Shown here in pieces: positions 21,618 through 33,144 of a DNA stretch of 64,000 bases (the stretch's first letter is position 1; the number at the start of each line of letters is the position of its first letter). The stretch is from contig JAMYHL010000001.1 of the NCBI GenBank assembly GCA_025531455.1, forward strand, positions 62,001-126,000, in the 5' to 3' direction. This DNA comes from Apiotrichum sp. Y4204. Its lineage: Eukaryota; Basidiomycota; Tremellomycetes; Trichosporonales; Trichosporonaceae. A program made the translations under genes and the position numbers. The notes under the pieces were generated by a model. The model worked only from the letters and a program-made list of their open reading frames with translations, was not told the DNA's origin and searched no databases.

Positions 21618-23546
21618 CTACAGGCTGGCCTTGCCGCGCGACTCGTACGGGAGGATGAAGCAGATCGCGCCGGCGGCGAGGAAAAGCGCACCCGAGACGT
21701 AGACGGGCACGGTGGAGGTTTTGGCGGCGAACTCGCCGACGAGCGGGGCCATGACACCAAAGATGCGGTTCGCCGAGGCGGTGAGCGCGTTGCCGGTGCC
21801 GCGGTGCGCTGTCGGGAAGATCTCAGGCGTGTAAGAGTACAGCACGGCGTACATGACTGTGCTGAAGAAATTGTAGGCGCAGTTCCAGCCGAGGAGCGCG
21901 TCAGGCGTCGTGGCGGTAGTCGATGCGAAGAGGAACACGCCGGTGAGAACGGTGCTCCAGCCCAGAACGCCACGGCGGCCGAGGAAGCGGAACTCGACGA
22001 GCGCACCGCCAATGAGGGCACCAGGGACACCGAGACAGGCGATGATGAGCGAGTCGCGGTATGAGCGAGCGACACTTGGGACGCCAAAGTCGGCGTTCTT
22101 CTGCTGCTGCAGTGACGGTAGGAACGCGTTGTAAAGGCTGGTAGTGTCAGTGCTGTACAGCCGCAACCGCTAGGTGACGTACGGGTATCCAAGACCAATA
22201 AACGCCCAGACGGAGATAATGAGACCTGTCGACATTGCGAGGCGACGAGTCTTGAAGAGCTCCTTGATGTGGTTCATGTTCACTGCTTCAAGTTTGCGGC
22301 GCACGGCGGCGGCAGCGTTGTTGTGCTCAGAAACATAGCCTTCGGGCTCGCACGCCTTGAGGTCGTCGATGGTGAGGCTGACCTCCTTACCGTTGCGCCG
22401 CGCGACCTCGTGCACGACACGCACGGCATCCTCGTCGCGGCCCTTGCCCATCAGGTACTTTGGCGACTCGAAGATTGTGAACGCCAGGAAGCGGATCGCA
22501 AAGGAGATGAGCGCCAGGCCGCCCATGACGATGATAAAGTACCGCCAGCCAAAGTTCTCGGCACGCGTACAATTGGGGTCTGTCTCCTCGCATGTGCGGT
22601 GGCCAAGAAGCTGGGTTGTCAGTGATGCGTGGAAGTGGACGACTTACGGGCCAGGCAATCAGCGTTGTGATGACCTGGGCGACGGCCCAGTCGATCGACA
22701 GAATGGTGAGGAGGTACTGGTGTGTGCCAGGGAGGAACTCAAGGAAAACGGCGCTGTCCACGGGGAGGTTGCCGCCGACACCGAAGGACCAGAATGCGCA
22801 AAAGCACCCGAGAGCGACAAATGAGGGCGACGAGGCCGCGATCATTCCCCAGATCGACGTGACTGGAGTGTTAGTGGCTGTTGTGTGACAGGTGTAACCG
22901 GTTCGCAATGCACTCACCTCCAAGCGTGAGGTTGAAAGCCCACTTCCGTCCAAACTAATGTCAGATGCACCCCGTTTGTAAACCCACAATGTCGCATCCG
23001 AATCCCCAGAACATGGCGCCGGCGAGGAGACCGATGTTTTGTGCCAGCACGAGGAGCTTGGGGTGCGCGGGGTGAAACTCCCTCGCAACAATGGGAACTG
23101 GGCGTCAACATGACGAACGGAGAAGAACCTCACCAATCAGCGAGGTAACGATGGGCCACGAGTTGTCGGCCGCCCAGCCGAACCCGACGACGATGAACAG
23201 CTGCCACTGGTACCATCCCATGCCAATCTGCTGGATCTGGGAATGTTAGCTGCGCCTCTGGAACCTCTGGAACTGGACGGTGACGCGCCGGGCGTTGCGT
23301 CGCATGCCTGTGCGCCACCCGCCACCACTACCGCTGACTCACAGCACGGTTCAGGACTCTTGCCTTGGCCTCATACACGGGGTCGAGCGTGCCGGCCGGG
23401 ATGGCCGTTTCCTTGTCGAGGTCGTCGATGGGAACGACCCCCACGCGCGGCCGCGTCGGGTGGTCCGTGTCTTCGAGCGTCTCGCCGTGCGCCGTATCAG
23501 GCGTCCACTGCTTCGACTCCTTGTCCGAAATGTCCGCGTCCGCCAT
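21618..23546 (-). CDS. MFS transporter, SV2/metabolite-H+ symporter-like
   Basis: complement(21618..22137, 22183..22610, 22648..22862, 22918..22954, 22988..23097, 23134..23236, 23343..23546), 538 aa, all phases consistent. A hydrophilic 70-residue N-terminus precedes WQLFIVVGFGWAADNSW (TM1). GCDIFGRKWAFNLTL is the MFS loop 2-3 motif, WSFGVGGNLPVDSAVFLEF sits in TM4, FESPKYLMGKGRDEDA follows TM6, and YTPEIFPTAHRGTGNA lies around TM10-11. These are hallmarks of the SV2-like/metabolite:H+ symporter branch common in fungi. One exon is only 37 nt and one intron only 33 nt. Substrate unknown; organic acids or aromatic compounds are typical for the branch. Confidence 0.82.
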
Positions 23547-24529
23547 GGTTTTGGTGAGGTGGGTGATGTGAGCGATGGAGAAGTGTTGGCTACATTGCAG
23601 ATTGGTTTTGTATCTCGTGCTGCTAGGCGATGCAAGGTCCGGGTTTCGTGCTGATTTTGCAGCACATGAGCGTCGCAGCTGGAAGATGAACCCACAATAC
23701 ACAGTGCCATGGTACAACACACAAGCGTTGGGCGTGACTTCGGATGACGTGCTGCGCCAGCCTGCATGACGACCGCGCCAACAGCCATCAAGCCAGATAA
23801 GCAGAGGTGGAAATAACATGCTCCCAAGGGCAGCGGGATCCCCGAGCTGCAATGTGGAAAGGGAGTGCGACTTTTCTTGGGTCTCGCCTTGTTGCGCTAT
23901 TCCTGTAGTTGCCCGTTAGCGGTTAGAAGTGGGAGCCAAGGATTGTTGACATGGAAGACAGTGGGAGAGGGCCAAGGGGGCGAGGGAGCCCAGGGTAGTC
24001 ACGTCATTCTCAAGAGCCTGGTTGCCGCGTCGGGAGATTTATAGCCCGTGTCTAGATTTCTGGGTTGCTCTCTCTTTCGCACGCAAGCAACCGTCCCTCC
24101 CCCCCAGATGTATGTGCCTTGCAGTTCAAAGGTCCGAGTGGACGAGCGAAGCGCGGCGACCCTGATGCGGGCTCCACATGGGCTCATTTCTCGGGTTCTT
24201 CTCTCGCGATTTCTCGGATGGTCAGTGTCCCACAGCAGTCCACTGCATCACAAGATCGACCAGGAATGTAGTGCCCATGTGCCAGGCGCCAGGAGCAAAT
24301 GCCCCGCGTGGATTATGTGGCAGTGCAAAACCGAGGTATGCCCGACAAGCTGAGGCCGGAACCGTAACCGTCTGACTCATCTCTCTGCCTCTGTTCGCAA
24401 GATAGCGTGTTCGACAACGATTGAGTCTCGAGTCGATCGAGTCAACTCGCGGCCTCGACCGTCGGCTGGAAGCGCCGGCCCTCGCCCCTCACCGAAAAAG
24501 GGAGGCTTTGGAGGAACTAAATCCTCTTT
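23547..24529. other. Intergenic, no gene seen
   Basis: Promoter region of the SV2-like transporter on the left and the 3' flank of the minus-strand tRNA on the right. A run of five A at 24495-24499 is the T5 terminator of that tRNA on the minus strand. Confidence 0.55.
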
Positions 24530-24617
24530 TGACGAGAGTGGGATTCGAACCCACGTCCGAAGACTGCGGAAGAGTAACTCCTGAACACAGCGCCTTAGAC
24601 CACTCGGCCATCTCGCC
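24530..24617 (-). tRNA. tRNA-Leu (anticodon CAG), with intron
   Basis: The body is nearly identical to the tRNA at 9504 (same acceptor, variable and T arms). The anticodon loop reads TTCAGG, giving anticodon CAG at 24583-24581, followed by a 10-nt intron (24579-24570). The 3' flank AGTTCCTCC is shared with the 9504 gene, which suggests a copy event followed by an anticodon change. Confidence 0.93.
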
Positions 24618-24932
24618 GTCGCGATTTTGAAAATGGGGGCTTGCTTATATACTTGGAGGTAACACGGCTTTTACTCGAAGCGAATGCTCGCGAGGTTTGC
24701 ATGGCTTGTCGCTACATATCGCTACATGTTAGAACAGGATTGGGATGGAAATCCAGTCTCATTATATTCATGGCTGAGTCATCGCGAACAGACAGGTTGC
24801 ACTTGAGTAAATACTAGGATGACCGCTCACTACCCGTTGCTCCCCAGCATTAACCTCTGCAGACAAACTGGAGGCGGGTGTTGTACGCTGTGTTGTTTGT
24901 TGTGTCCTGTCGGCGCGGTTGTCGCTTGCGCG
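24618..24932. other. Intergenic, nothing seen
   Basis: The 5' flank of the tRNA gene, mildly AT-rich; no frame, repeat or motif supported. Confidence 0.5.
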
Positions 24933-25247
24933 TTAGCGTAGGGCCTTGTCAATCTGTTTGTCGATGTACTTCTTCAAGACAGCTGGTCGGTCCCACAGCC
25001 TTGAATCGGTGACGTGCTGCAGCACCATGATGCCAAAGACTCGCAGACAACCGAAGCATACTCCCGTACTCTCGGCATCCTCAAAGCGCGGCCTCGCGTG
25101 TGGTAAACCTCCGTAGGTCTAGTCGCCAGTTAGCAGGCGGAGATATACCTCGAGGAAGCTGGCGTAACTACTCGTCGTACAAACAAAGACGGGTGACTTC
25201 GTGTGCGTTGCGGAGAAGGTGTGAATTTCGTCGATGCGCGAGTGTCA
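24933..25247 (-). pseudogene. Possible 3' remnant of a protein gene
   Basis: On the minus strand, frame 25244-25149 reads IDEIHTFSATHTKSPVFV...YASFLE. It can be spliced (GTATATCT donor at 25148, CTGCTAAC branch, GACTAG acceptor) to 25118-24933, which reads TYGGLPHARPRFEDAE...QIDKALR and then stops. The 62-codon second part is protein-like with good codon choice. Upstream the frame meets TGA at 25247-25245, with no acceptor AG between that stop and the coding part, and I find no start before the SPO12-like gene ends at 25589. It is therefore either a truncated relic or the end of a gene whose 5' part I cannot resolve. Family not recognised. Confidence 0.35.
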
Positions 25248-25588
25248 GGCAGGAGTAAGTGCAAAGCACATCATTCATGTTAGCATCCGAAGGTTCAGAG
25301 CGGGGGGAGCTAGACCCAAAAACAGTCGCGGTTGTGCAGCGGCGGCTGGAAAGCTGCCGATTTCCTAACGCTGCACAGGGAAGAGAGATTTTCGCGCCTC
25401 CCAGTTAGCATCGAGTTAGGGTGCGTCAGCCTTGAAGTAAGCCCGCTTGTCGACCCTATCGATGCATGCAGACAGACAATATACAAGTGGCCAGTCGGCG
25501 GGGTATAAGCTCGGCGGACTGAGCGGAAAAGTGGCGGTGGGCAGCGGAAGCCCAAACAACAGGCGAAGAGACGGTGGTGTCCAGAATC
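25248..25588. other. Intergenic, 3' flank of the SPO12-like gene
   Basis: No coding frame supported on either strand; no start for the possible remnant to the left was found here. Confidence 0.5.
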
Positions 25589-26024
25589 TTAGAACGGACT
25601 GGCCTTCTTCTCGGCCTGGGCGGGCGAGTTGAGCGGGCTCCCGCTGGCGGCGAGGCTCGAGAGCTTCGAGGCAAACGGAAGCGGCTTGTTGGTGCCCCTG
25701 GGTGTCAGTACTCTGCCCACACACTGCCGGAACGCAATGCTGGGACTCACTTCTGGAAATGCCGCTGCTTGGCACCGCTGAGCTTAGCCGATACGGGCGA
25801 CATGAAGTTGTCGGTGGGCGACATTGTGGATCTATCGAGTCAGCCTGGCTCGCAGCCCGCTGGGATTCACTCACCCTAGGCTTGTGTTCTTGCCGAGCAG
25901 GCCCTTCTTCTGGAGGAACGACGGCGGCTGCGGCGCAGCCTCGGTGTTGGGAGCTGAGGGGTCAGCGGTGCTGGAGGTTGTGCGTATGCGTACCGTTAGA
26001 TTCGCGAAAGACGTTCTGCGACAT
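25589..26024 (-). CDS. SPO12: SPO12-like mitotic exit protein
   Basis: complement(25589..25697, 25751..25831, 25875..25953, 25994..26024), 99 aa. All four exons are shorter than 110 nt, so the gene does not appear as a long frame. The centre reads SPTDNFMSPVSAKLSG followed by AKQRHF, the Spo12-family motif (D-N-x-x-S-P-x-x-x-K-L then a basic K/R-x-H-F). In yeasts Spo12 is a small nuclear protein of the FEAR pathway that helps release the Cdc14 phosphatase at anaphase; its two Ser-Pro sites within the motif are phospho-controlled, and equivalent SP sites are present here. The C-terminus (SPLNSPAQAEKKASPF) adds further SP sites. Introns are 40, 43 and 53 nt with normal signals. Confidence 0.8.
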
Positions 26025-26645
26025 TGTGGTGATGGATATGGTGGTGGTGGTGGGTGTGTTGTTTTGTTTGGAAGGGATGGAGATGGAGAAGAAAAGAGAT
26101 TGGCCGAAGGGGGATTATAATGGGGGGCTGAAAATGCAGCGCCTGGAGGAAAAGCAGGCGCGTGTGGCGTGTTTGGATTGACTTTTGCTTTGTGGTTGAT
26201 GCTTTTACGTAACGCTGACTTTTTATGGACGTGTCCAATAGTGGCAGGGTGGCTTGCAAAATGACAAAAAGGATCCTGAATGAGCGAATGAGGTCAAAGC
26301 AGTAACCGGAGATGAGAGATGCACAAGGCGGGTGGCCCGGTGGAGCGGTGAAGAGCTCGAGAGACTCCGAGAGGGGCCATCCGACAAGACGGCCATCCGA
26401 CAAGACAGAATCATCATATCATTGCCGCCACTGTGACAGCACGAGCCATCATGACAGGGTCCAAAGGGTCCAAGATCTGAGAAGAGTCGGCCCGAAGCGA
26501 TGGAGATTGAGAATGCCCAATGGCTTGAGGCTGTACAGTACTGTACAAGCACATGCAGCCCATCCTCTCTTCGTCATAGCACATGCTGTGCTGTGTGTTT
26601 GTTGTACAGCTGCCCAAATCCAATCTATCGTTTACTATGTACTAT
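26025..26645. other. Intergenic between SPO12-like and HIS5
   Basis: Promoter of the SPO12-like gene and 3' flank of HIS5. GGCCATCCGACAAGAC is repeated twice in direct tandem at about 26373-26404. No gene seen. Confidence 0.55.
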
Positions 26646-28068
26646 CTACGCGAGGAGTTCGGCCAACCTCGCAACAGCCGCAGCGCACTCCTCCTCGGTG
26701 CCGACCGTGACGCGGAGGCATCCCTCACATCCGATCTCGGTGCCGCGGAAGCGGACGACGACGCCACGGTTCTCCGCCATTTCGGTGTAGACTGCTTTTG
26801 CGCGGGCGTTGCTCGGCTTGCCGCCGGGCGTGTCGAGCACCTGTGCGAGGACAAAGTTGGCGTGGTTGGCGCCGAGGATCGCGCCGATTGACGGAATGGC
26901 CTTGAGGTCCGCGACGAGCTTCTCGCGGTTTGCGTTGAGAGACTTCGTGTTCTCCTCCCACACGGACAGACCGTCCTTCGAGAAGGAGGCGAGAGCGAGC
27001 GAGGCCGTCGGCAGCGAGACGTTGTACGGCGCCTTGGCGTTCGTCATGATCTGGACGAGCTCGGGGGACGCAAGGAGGTAGCCGCAGCGGATGGCGGCAA
27101 GACCAAACGATTTGGAGAGAGTCTGCGTCACGCAAATGTTCGCGTACTCCTTGACGAGCTCAACGGCCGAAGTGCCCGACGGCGCGAAGTCGATGTACGC
27201 CTCGTCGACGCAGATGACGCCCTTGAAGTTGGGGTTGGTCGCAATCCGCTTGATGGCGTCGAGTGGGATCACTGTGCCCGTCGGGTTTCCGGGAGAGCAG
27301 ATAAAGAGCAGCTTGATGTCTGGGTTCTGAACAAACGCCGCGTTCATCTGTTGGTCAGCCAGGGCTGGGAAGGGACGGAGAGGAGATGAGGGTGAGGTGG
27401 GAGCAGGACGACCAGTGCAATCGGCGTAATGTTTCGCGCGAGAAATATCGTCCGCCTCATTGCGCTAGATGCCTTAGGAGAAGGACCCGCCGGCTGAGTG
27501 CAACTCTCGCAAGCTCTCTCACCCCCTCAATACATTTGGCACTCACCCTCTCCTCGTCGAGCTGGAATGCGCCGCCCTCAGTGACTAGCGGCACCTTGAT
27601 GACGCCCACATCGTTAACCTGCGCCGTGACATGGTACATGCCGTACGTCGGCGGCGTAGTGAGCACCTTATCCTTGGCGGGGACACAGAGGACGCGGTAG
27701 AGCATGTCGATGACCTCGTCGCTCCCGACGCCGAGGAAGACCCAGTTCTCGTCCGGCAGCCCGCGGAGCTTGGCGATCGCGCGCTTGAGCTCGTCGTGCG
27801 TGGGAGAGGGATAGCGGTTGAGCAGTGCCCGCTCACTCTCGCTCATTAGTGCGAGGGCCGACGCGCCAGGCGTGTTTTCCGAGGGCGTAAACGGCGCGAG
27901 CGAGGGGCCGTACGCGTTCTCGTTCGCATCGAGGAGCACACCAGCAGAATAGTCGTCGCGCGCACAGCGATACGGCTCAAGGGCGAGGATGTTCGGGCGG
28001 ATCAGGCGCTCCAGGTTGAAGTGCGCCGGTGCCGAGGGTCCGGCGACCTTGAGTCCGAGAATGGGCAT
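26646..28068 (-). CDS. HIS5: Histidinol-phosphate aminotransferase
   Basis: complement(26646..27347, 27547..28068), 407 aa. It is a PLP enzyme of fold type I (class II aminotransferase) that converts imidazole-acetol phosphate plus glutamate to histidinol phosphate, in histidine synthesis. Visible features: the N-terminal IRPNILALEPYRCARDDY, LLDANENAYGPS, NRYPSPTHDELK, SPGNPTG and VDEAYIDF (Asp/Tyr contacting PLP), SKSFGLAAIRCGY with the likely PLP lysine Lys253, and a C-terminal VVVRFRG...LRVTVGT with the substrate-binding Arg. The length is normal. The single 199-nt intron is long for this window. A perfect TGACTCAT Gcn4-type site lies 430 bp upstream. Confidence 0.95.
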
Positions 28069-31000
28069 GGTGGTGATATCGGTGTGGTGGTGGAGAGAAC
28101 GACTGAGATTATCTGATCTTTGATCTCTAATCTTTTTGACTTATCAATAATGACCCGAAGGTGGAGGTCGCTCCGATCGAGTCGAAGATGCCCGAAATAT
28201 GTGCACAGAAAAAGGGGGCACTGCCACATTGCATCATCTCGACTCGTCGGAGCTTATCAAAGATCGAAATTACACTTCTAGTACAAATCATTACCTATCA
28301 CAGCCTCCCGATCCATCCGTAAACTCAGCATGGGTTACAATCACGTGAACACATCTTGCTTGTGAGCCTGTGGCCTGTGGCCTGTGGGGATTGTGGGCGC
28401 GTATGCGCGTATGGGCGCCCATCAAGACAACCAGCTGCACTTCTTGCTCATTCAACACCATCACTACCAAGATCCCAAGACCATTATCCATCGCTGCTGA
28501 CTCATCGGTTCTTTCTGTCGTATTTGCTAAAAGTGCTGACACGCTCTCTGAAGCTCGTGAAGAAGGATAGGATCCGAAGAACCTGAAGGTCTAATCGAGG
28601 CAACGACAACGCAGATCCCACTGTCTTAGAACCACACGACACCACATCCGTCACATCCCAAGTCTCGGAATATCCACCCTTGATTCCCTGACAAAGTGAT
28701 CCTATGGTGACGGTCCCATCAAGCGAATCATCGGCACGCGGCATGCTGTTGCGCCAACGTGTTCATGAGGCGCAGCAAACGCAACGCGCAACGGTTGACG
28801 CAGGGACGCGTCGTCGGAGCTCCCGATCAACAGGATACCCAGCTCACTCTGCCTAGCATTGCTTCCAATCTTGTGATCCGGGACGTGTGTTGTGGCGTGA
28901 GGTATTGCCTTCCTCGACTCACCCTCGCGCCAGGATCGACGACGATAAGCCACCATCCGAGCCTGATGATACATACGATACCCCGATCCCTCACGGGATC
29001 TCGCCTGGTCACTTATGGACACCGCCTCCTCGGTGACTATACTCTGATTCCACAGTCCACTCTTCCGACAAGCCTCCTACCGGTGATCGCATGCTGGAGG
29101 CATTGGCTGTCAGCGCCAGTCGCAGGACAGATGCCCCTAGGGATCGTCGATCTGTTTCGTGGCTGAGGATCGGCGGGGATCGACAGGGAACTAAGCAGTT
29201 CTCATACGAGACCTGTTTATCAAACAAAAGCCTTCTGCCCGTCGATCCGTCGAGGGATTGGAGGGATGGATGGCCTACCCCAGATCTGCGTCTGGTTATT
29301 CGGCATCAACATTGTTTGATCGGCATTGATATCAGGCATTGAGATCGGTATCGGGATCGGCGAGGTATGCGTCCTCATCTCATTCCTCACCTTCTTGCTG
29401 TTGTCATGGAACTCGGTCTAGGCCAGGGGATCATCCTCAGACAGCTAAGCGAGATACCCAGGGCGTTGAAGGCGTGTGATTCTGCGACCTGCTTTGATGA
29501 TCCAGCGGCGCGGTCGTTAGCTGGTCAGAGCGATTGAGGCAGCGATCGGGCGGTTGTCGCATCCTTCACAAAGACTGTAGATGACGAGCGAGCGGAACAG
29601 GTCCCGATGCCGCCATGTCATCATATCATCGTCATCAAGTGATGAGCGACGACGGCGAGGACGACGGCGAGCACCGCTCATGGCCAGCTGCGATCGGGGG
29701 CTCACTGAGACAGACTACATCATACCAGGCTTGCATACAGTACCTGAGTATCAGTATCAAGTGGCCAGCTGGGTGATTGGCAGAAGTCACTTTGTCTGAT
29801 GTCTCGCCTCCTCCTCGTGGTGAGAGGTCCGTGCTCGAGCCGATGCCGTCATCGGCTTTGGCTTGTTGGGCGTCCTGATGTCTCCTGATCTCATTTACTC
29901 CTGTCGCTCTGCATATTTTGCTTCCGAACAGACGGGTTAGAGCTCCAAGCCAGCGTGGAATGTGGGGAATTAACCCTCAGCTGCTGGAAGCTGCAAAGCT
30001 GAGGTTGCAAGTGCACCACGTGGTGACCAGGAAGTAGAATTCGCGGGTTGATACGACACGGACGAGCAGGGTCGGTGGCGTCGGTATGTGGCGGAGTGGC
30101 ACTCATTAAATGCCCGTCGACGCCATGACATTCACAACACCCATGACGGGGCCCTGCAACGGAGAAAACTTCCGTCTCGAGGATCCAAAATCGTGCCGAT
30201 CGTGCCGAGCTTTGTGGAGTCGTTTCTTTTCCGGCCGCTCTCCTTCATTCCTTGGCTATGCCTGGACGCCCGACACAAACGCGAAGGTGGCTTTGTGTCT
30301 CACAATCTCACCATCTGGAGGTCGCACCACGTCAGCCAACTCATCTGTGCCATACTCGGACCTTTGACCGTCACGCCCAGCACTCCATCCCACTTGCCTC
30401 AATTGGGGGCAGGTTGGATCCACTGGCCCGTAAAGCGCCGATACCGCGACATCGCCCTCGACAAGGCCCTTGACTACTGCGGTGCCGCCACTTAATGACA
30501 GGTTTGTCATGGCTGCCCCTTCCCTGTATCCCACGCGGTGCTGGAGCGTGTCGTTTCACTTTACAAACCGACGGCGGCCACCGACATCCCGATTCTACTC
30601 CATTCCAGCTGCGTGTGGCGTTATCGCAGCTCAGAGCCGGGATTCTGTGGCTATCAAGATGTTGCAGGTGTGCAGAATGCAAACCCCACTATTCCCTGAA
30701 CTAATGGCCGGGCCGGCCGTGCGTGTGGAATGTGCTTGCTCAGCCGAATAGCGATCAGTGATCGGCAAGACGAATACTCCAGCAAGCACCCAGAGTGGAT
30801 TGAAGGCTCGCGCTTCCGCGATCTAGCTGTGCCGGCAGGGCGTCGCGACTGAAGCCTCGATGCTCATTGTCTCAGCTCACGGCACCTTGGTGGTGCTTCT
30901 CTGCCCTCAGACAAGCTCTGGTCGGTCCAGAGGCTTGGCCGGTTTGATTCACTCAAGGCTCATACTGTATCGCGTTCAGTACGCCGCGAAACACCGGCCT

Positions 31001-31535
31001 CAAGGTGCTCGACCTGCCGTTTGCCACTCAGGCCACTCAGGAAGCCCGGCGTCCACTGCAGCACGGGCGGCAGAGCCGCGGCCCTACCGGCGTCCGATTG
31101 CGACATGCCTTGGCTTCCGGTTGTCCTTGCCATCGCCATCTTTCAAGGTGCAAGGTACCCGCTTGCACACGCTGTGGCGCGTGGCGGTCCCCTTCCACAT
31201 TGCTCGCGCCGCCAAGCAACACATGCCCTGGTCGGTATGTTCCAGCTTTCCAGGATCATGAAGCCTGCGAATTTGCCGAATGTCTATTGCAAGCATTCCA
31301 TCGGTTCACGTCTGGCCAGGTGGATGGATATGCAAGGCTGGTCAGACTCCTGGACGCACTGTGGCAAGTTTATGAGGTTCCGTCCTATCGCCGGAATGCT
31401 TGACAAAAGTCTGCATATCTTAACATTCCCCGGTGTTACGATAATATAATATATTCTCCGGCGGTGAAGGATGGCAGCTTCAAAACCCGCTATGTCTACT
31501 TTATTCGTCTACTCTAACATTGTCTCCTCTCTACT
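28069..31535. other. Long region without a supported gene
   Basis: Holds the HIS5 promoter at the left and a broken but coding-like frame at 28704-29342 (two stops). Otherwise only short overlapping frames are found. No transposon, RNA gene or clear repeat was recognised. Confidence 0.5.
28498..28505 (-). promoter_or_regulatory. Gcn4-type site upstream of HIS5
   Basis: TGACTCAT is a perfect match to the bZIP Gcn4/CpcA core (TGASTCA), 430 bp upstream of the HIS5 start. Fungal histidine genes are classic targets of general amino-acid control. Function here is inferred from motif and neighbour only. Confidence 0.4.
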
Positions 31536-33144
31536 ATGAGTGATCCACGACGTCGTAGCCGTAGCAGCTCACCGGAGCCTAGCCCCAAGCGACAGAGAAG
31601 GACCCGCGGCACTCGTAGTGAGGAACGGGTTCTCTCCTCACCGGAGCAACACCCTCGCCGCATCAGTGGATTTGACCACCTCATTGCCAGTACCGACAGA
31701 TTACTGGGTTCGCGGTATACTTCGTCGATCTTTGCGCCCGAACGTCCTCCATTGCTCTCCGGGAGCACCAGCGTGCGTCTCCTCTCATCGAGGATTAAAG
31801 GTCCATTGAAACTGACGGCCAACGTAGTTTGAGAGTAACTGGTCCAGCTCGAACCAGTTGACTTCCGAACTCACTACACCGTCCCTTCACTCGCGCTCGC
31901 CCAGCGAGAACCCATGGGGGCTTGGTCCCTCGGAGCCTCGCCGCTCAGGTATCTCCGGAGGATCGCCACCAACCGTGCCCGCAGACCCAAGCGTCGTTAT
32001 CGACCACAAGTCTTACCCGCACATTCTCCAGCAGGTGCTAGAAGACGCGTCGTGGGATGTGCTGTCTGCCTTCCGCGCCACTTGCAAGGAGTATCGACGG
32101 AAAGTGCACGAGATCCAATCTCGACAAATCATCTTCTTCCTCGCAGTGTCGCCACCCAACGCGATTCGCTCGCCGCGAGGATGCGTTCCCTCCCTGCGCA
32201 TCCTGCACGACAACGACCATGACCACGATCCCACAACTTCCACCCTATTCACGTCTACGCGAGTCGTGGATGTCATCGGCTGTCCCCGCGAACACCCGTT
32301 CTCGTCACGTGCACTGCAATTGGCATTTCACCAGCGCGACCTCGTTCTCCGCTTCCATCCGACGAGCCACAGGCACGACGTCGAGCACAGTGTCCGCGCC
32401 CGCCGCGTCGTCCTCTTCGGATCCTCTATCAAGAGCAGCTGGGCCTCTCTCCCGCCAGAGGAATACGCGCAGGAAAAGACGGTGCTCAATCTGAAGGGCC
32501 TCAACCACCCGATAGACATGATCACCGCATTCAAACGATTTCCTCCTTCCGCGGGAAGGCGCGAGTCCACGGTGGTGTTTACCTACTGGGGAGTCGACAA
32601 GGGGTACACCGTGCCGGTCACCTTGGACGACATTGTGGACCCTACGCGGCTGGCTCGTGAGCGCCTCCAAGCTCTTGTCGACCTTGCAGCCGGCATGGTG
32701 GTCGGCGGCTGGCTGTTCCCGGAAATGCCGGCAGTGTCGTTTACCGTGGTGGACTTTGAGAAGATCAATCCGCGGCATTTTAGCCTCGAAGAAGATGGAT
32801 CTTTCTGGGACAGCGGAGAAGGGCGGGAGAACACGCAGGTTGTTTCGCCGGCTGGTTCTGACTCGGATTCCTCGTCCGAGTCGGGGCTCTCGACACCGAT
32901 ATCGTCGTCGCCACTCAGCGATGCGCTCCACGCCAAGATCAGCAGGCGGGTCGGTCAGATGGTAGATAAGACGTCTTCGAAATCGGCCACTTTCGACCAG
33001 CGGGAGGCGCGTAAAGAAGAGGCTTTGAGAAAGCTCAAGCTCATGAACCGCAATGAGTATGAGGAACATGTTGGAGACCCTCGCGAGTTCGAGCTGGACA
33101 CCGTCCAACTGCGGTATAACAGCCCGACTGCTGGTTATCTCTAG
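31536..33144 (+). CDS. Orphan protein, possible F-box-like N-terminal motif
   Basis: Exons 31536..31823 and 31858..33144 give 524 aa. Exon 1 starts MSDPRRRSRSSSPEPSPKRQRR, an Arg/Ser/Pro-rich likely nuclear segment. The join is needed because exon 2 has no usable ATG near its start. Residues about 145-175 (KSYPHILQQVLEDASWDVLSAFRATCKEYR) look like an F-box-style helical unit (pattern L..V...S...L.A.R.TCK..R) of the kind seen in large orphan families of these yeasts. The middle is a globular alpha/beta-like domain of unknown type. The region after about 440 is an acidic Ser/Asp patch followed by a charged helix. No catalytic motif is recognised. The single intron is only 34 nt. Confidence 0.65.

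Noticed and set aside
31858..33144. 428-codon frame taken alone as a gene
   Set aside because: It begins at TTG just after an intron acceptor; joining it to the upstream exon with a true ATG is more likely.
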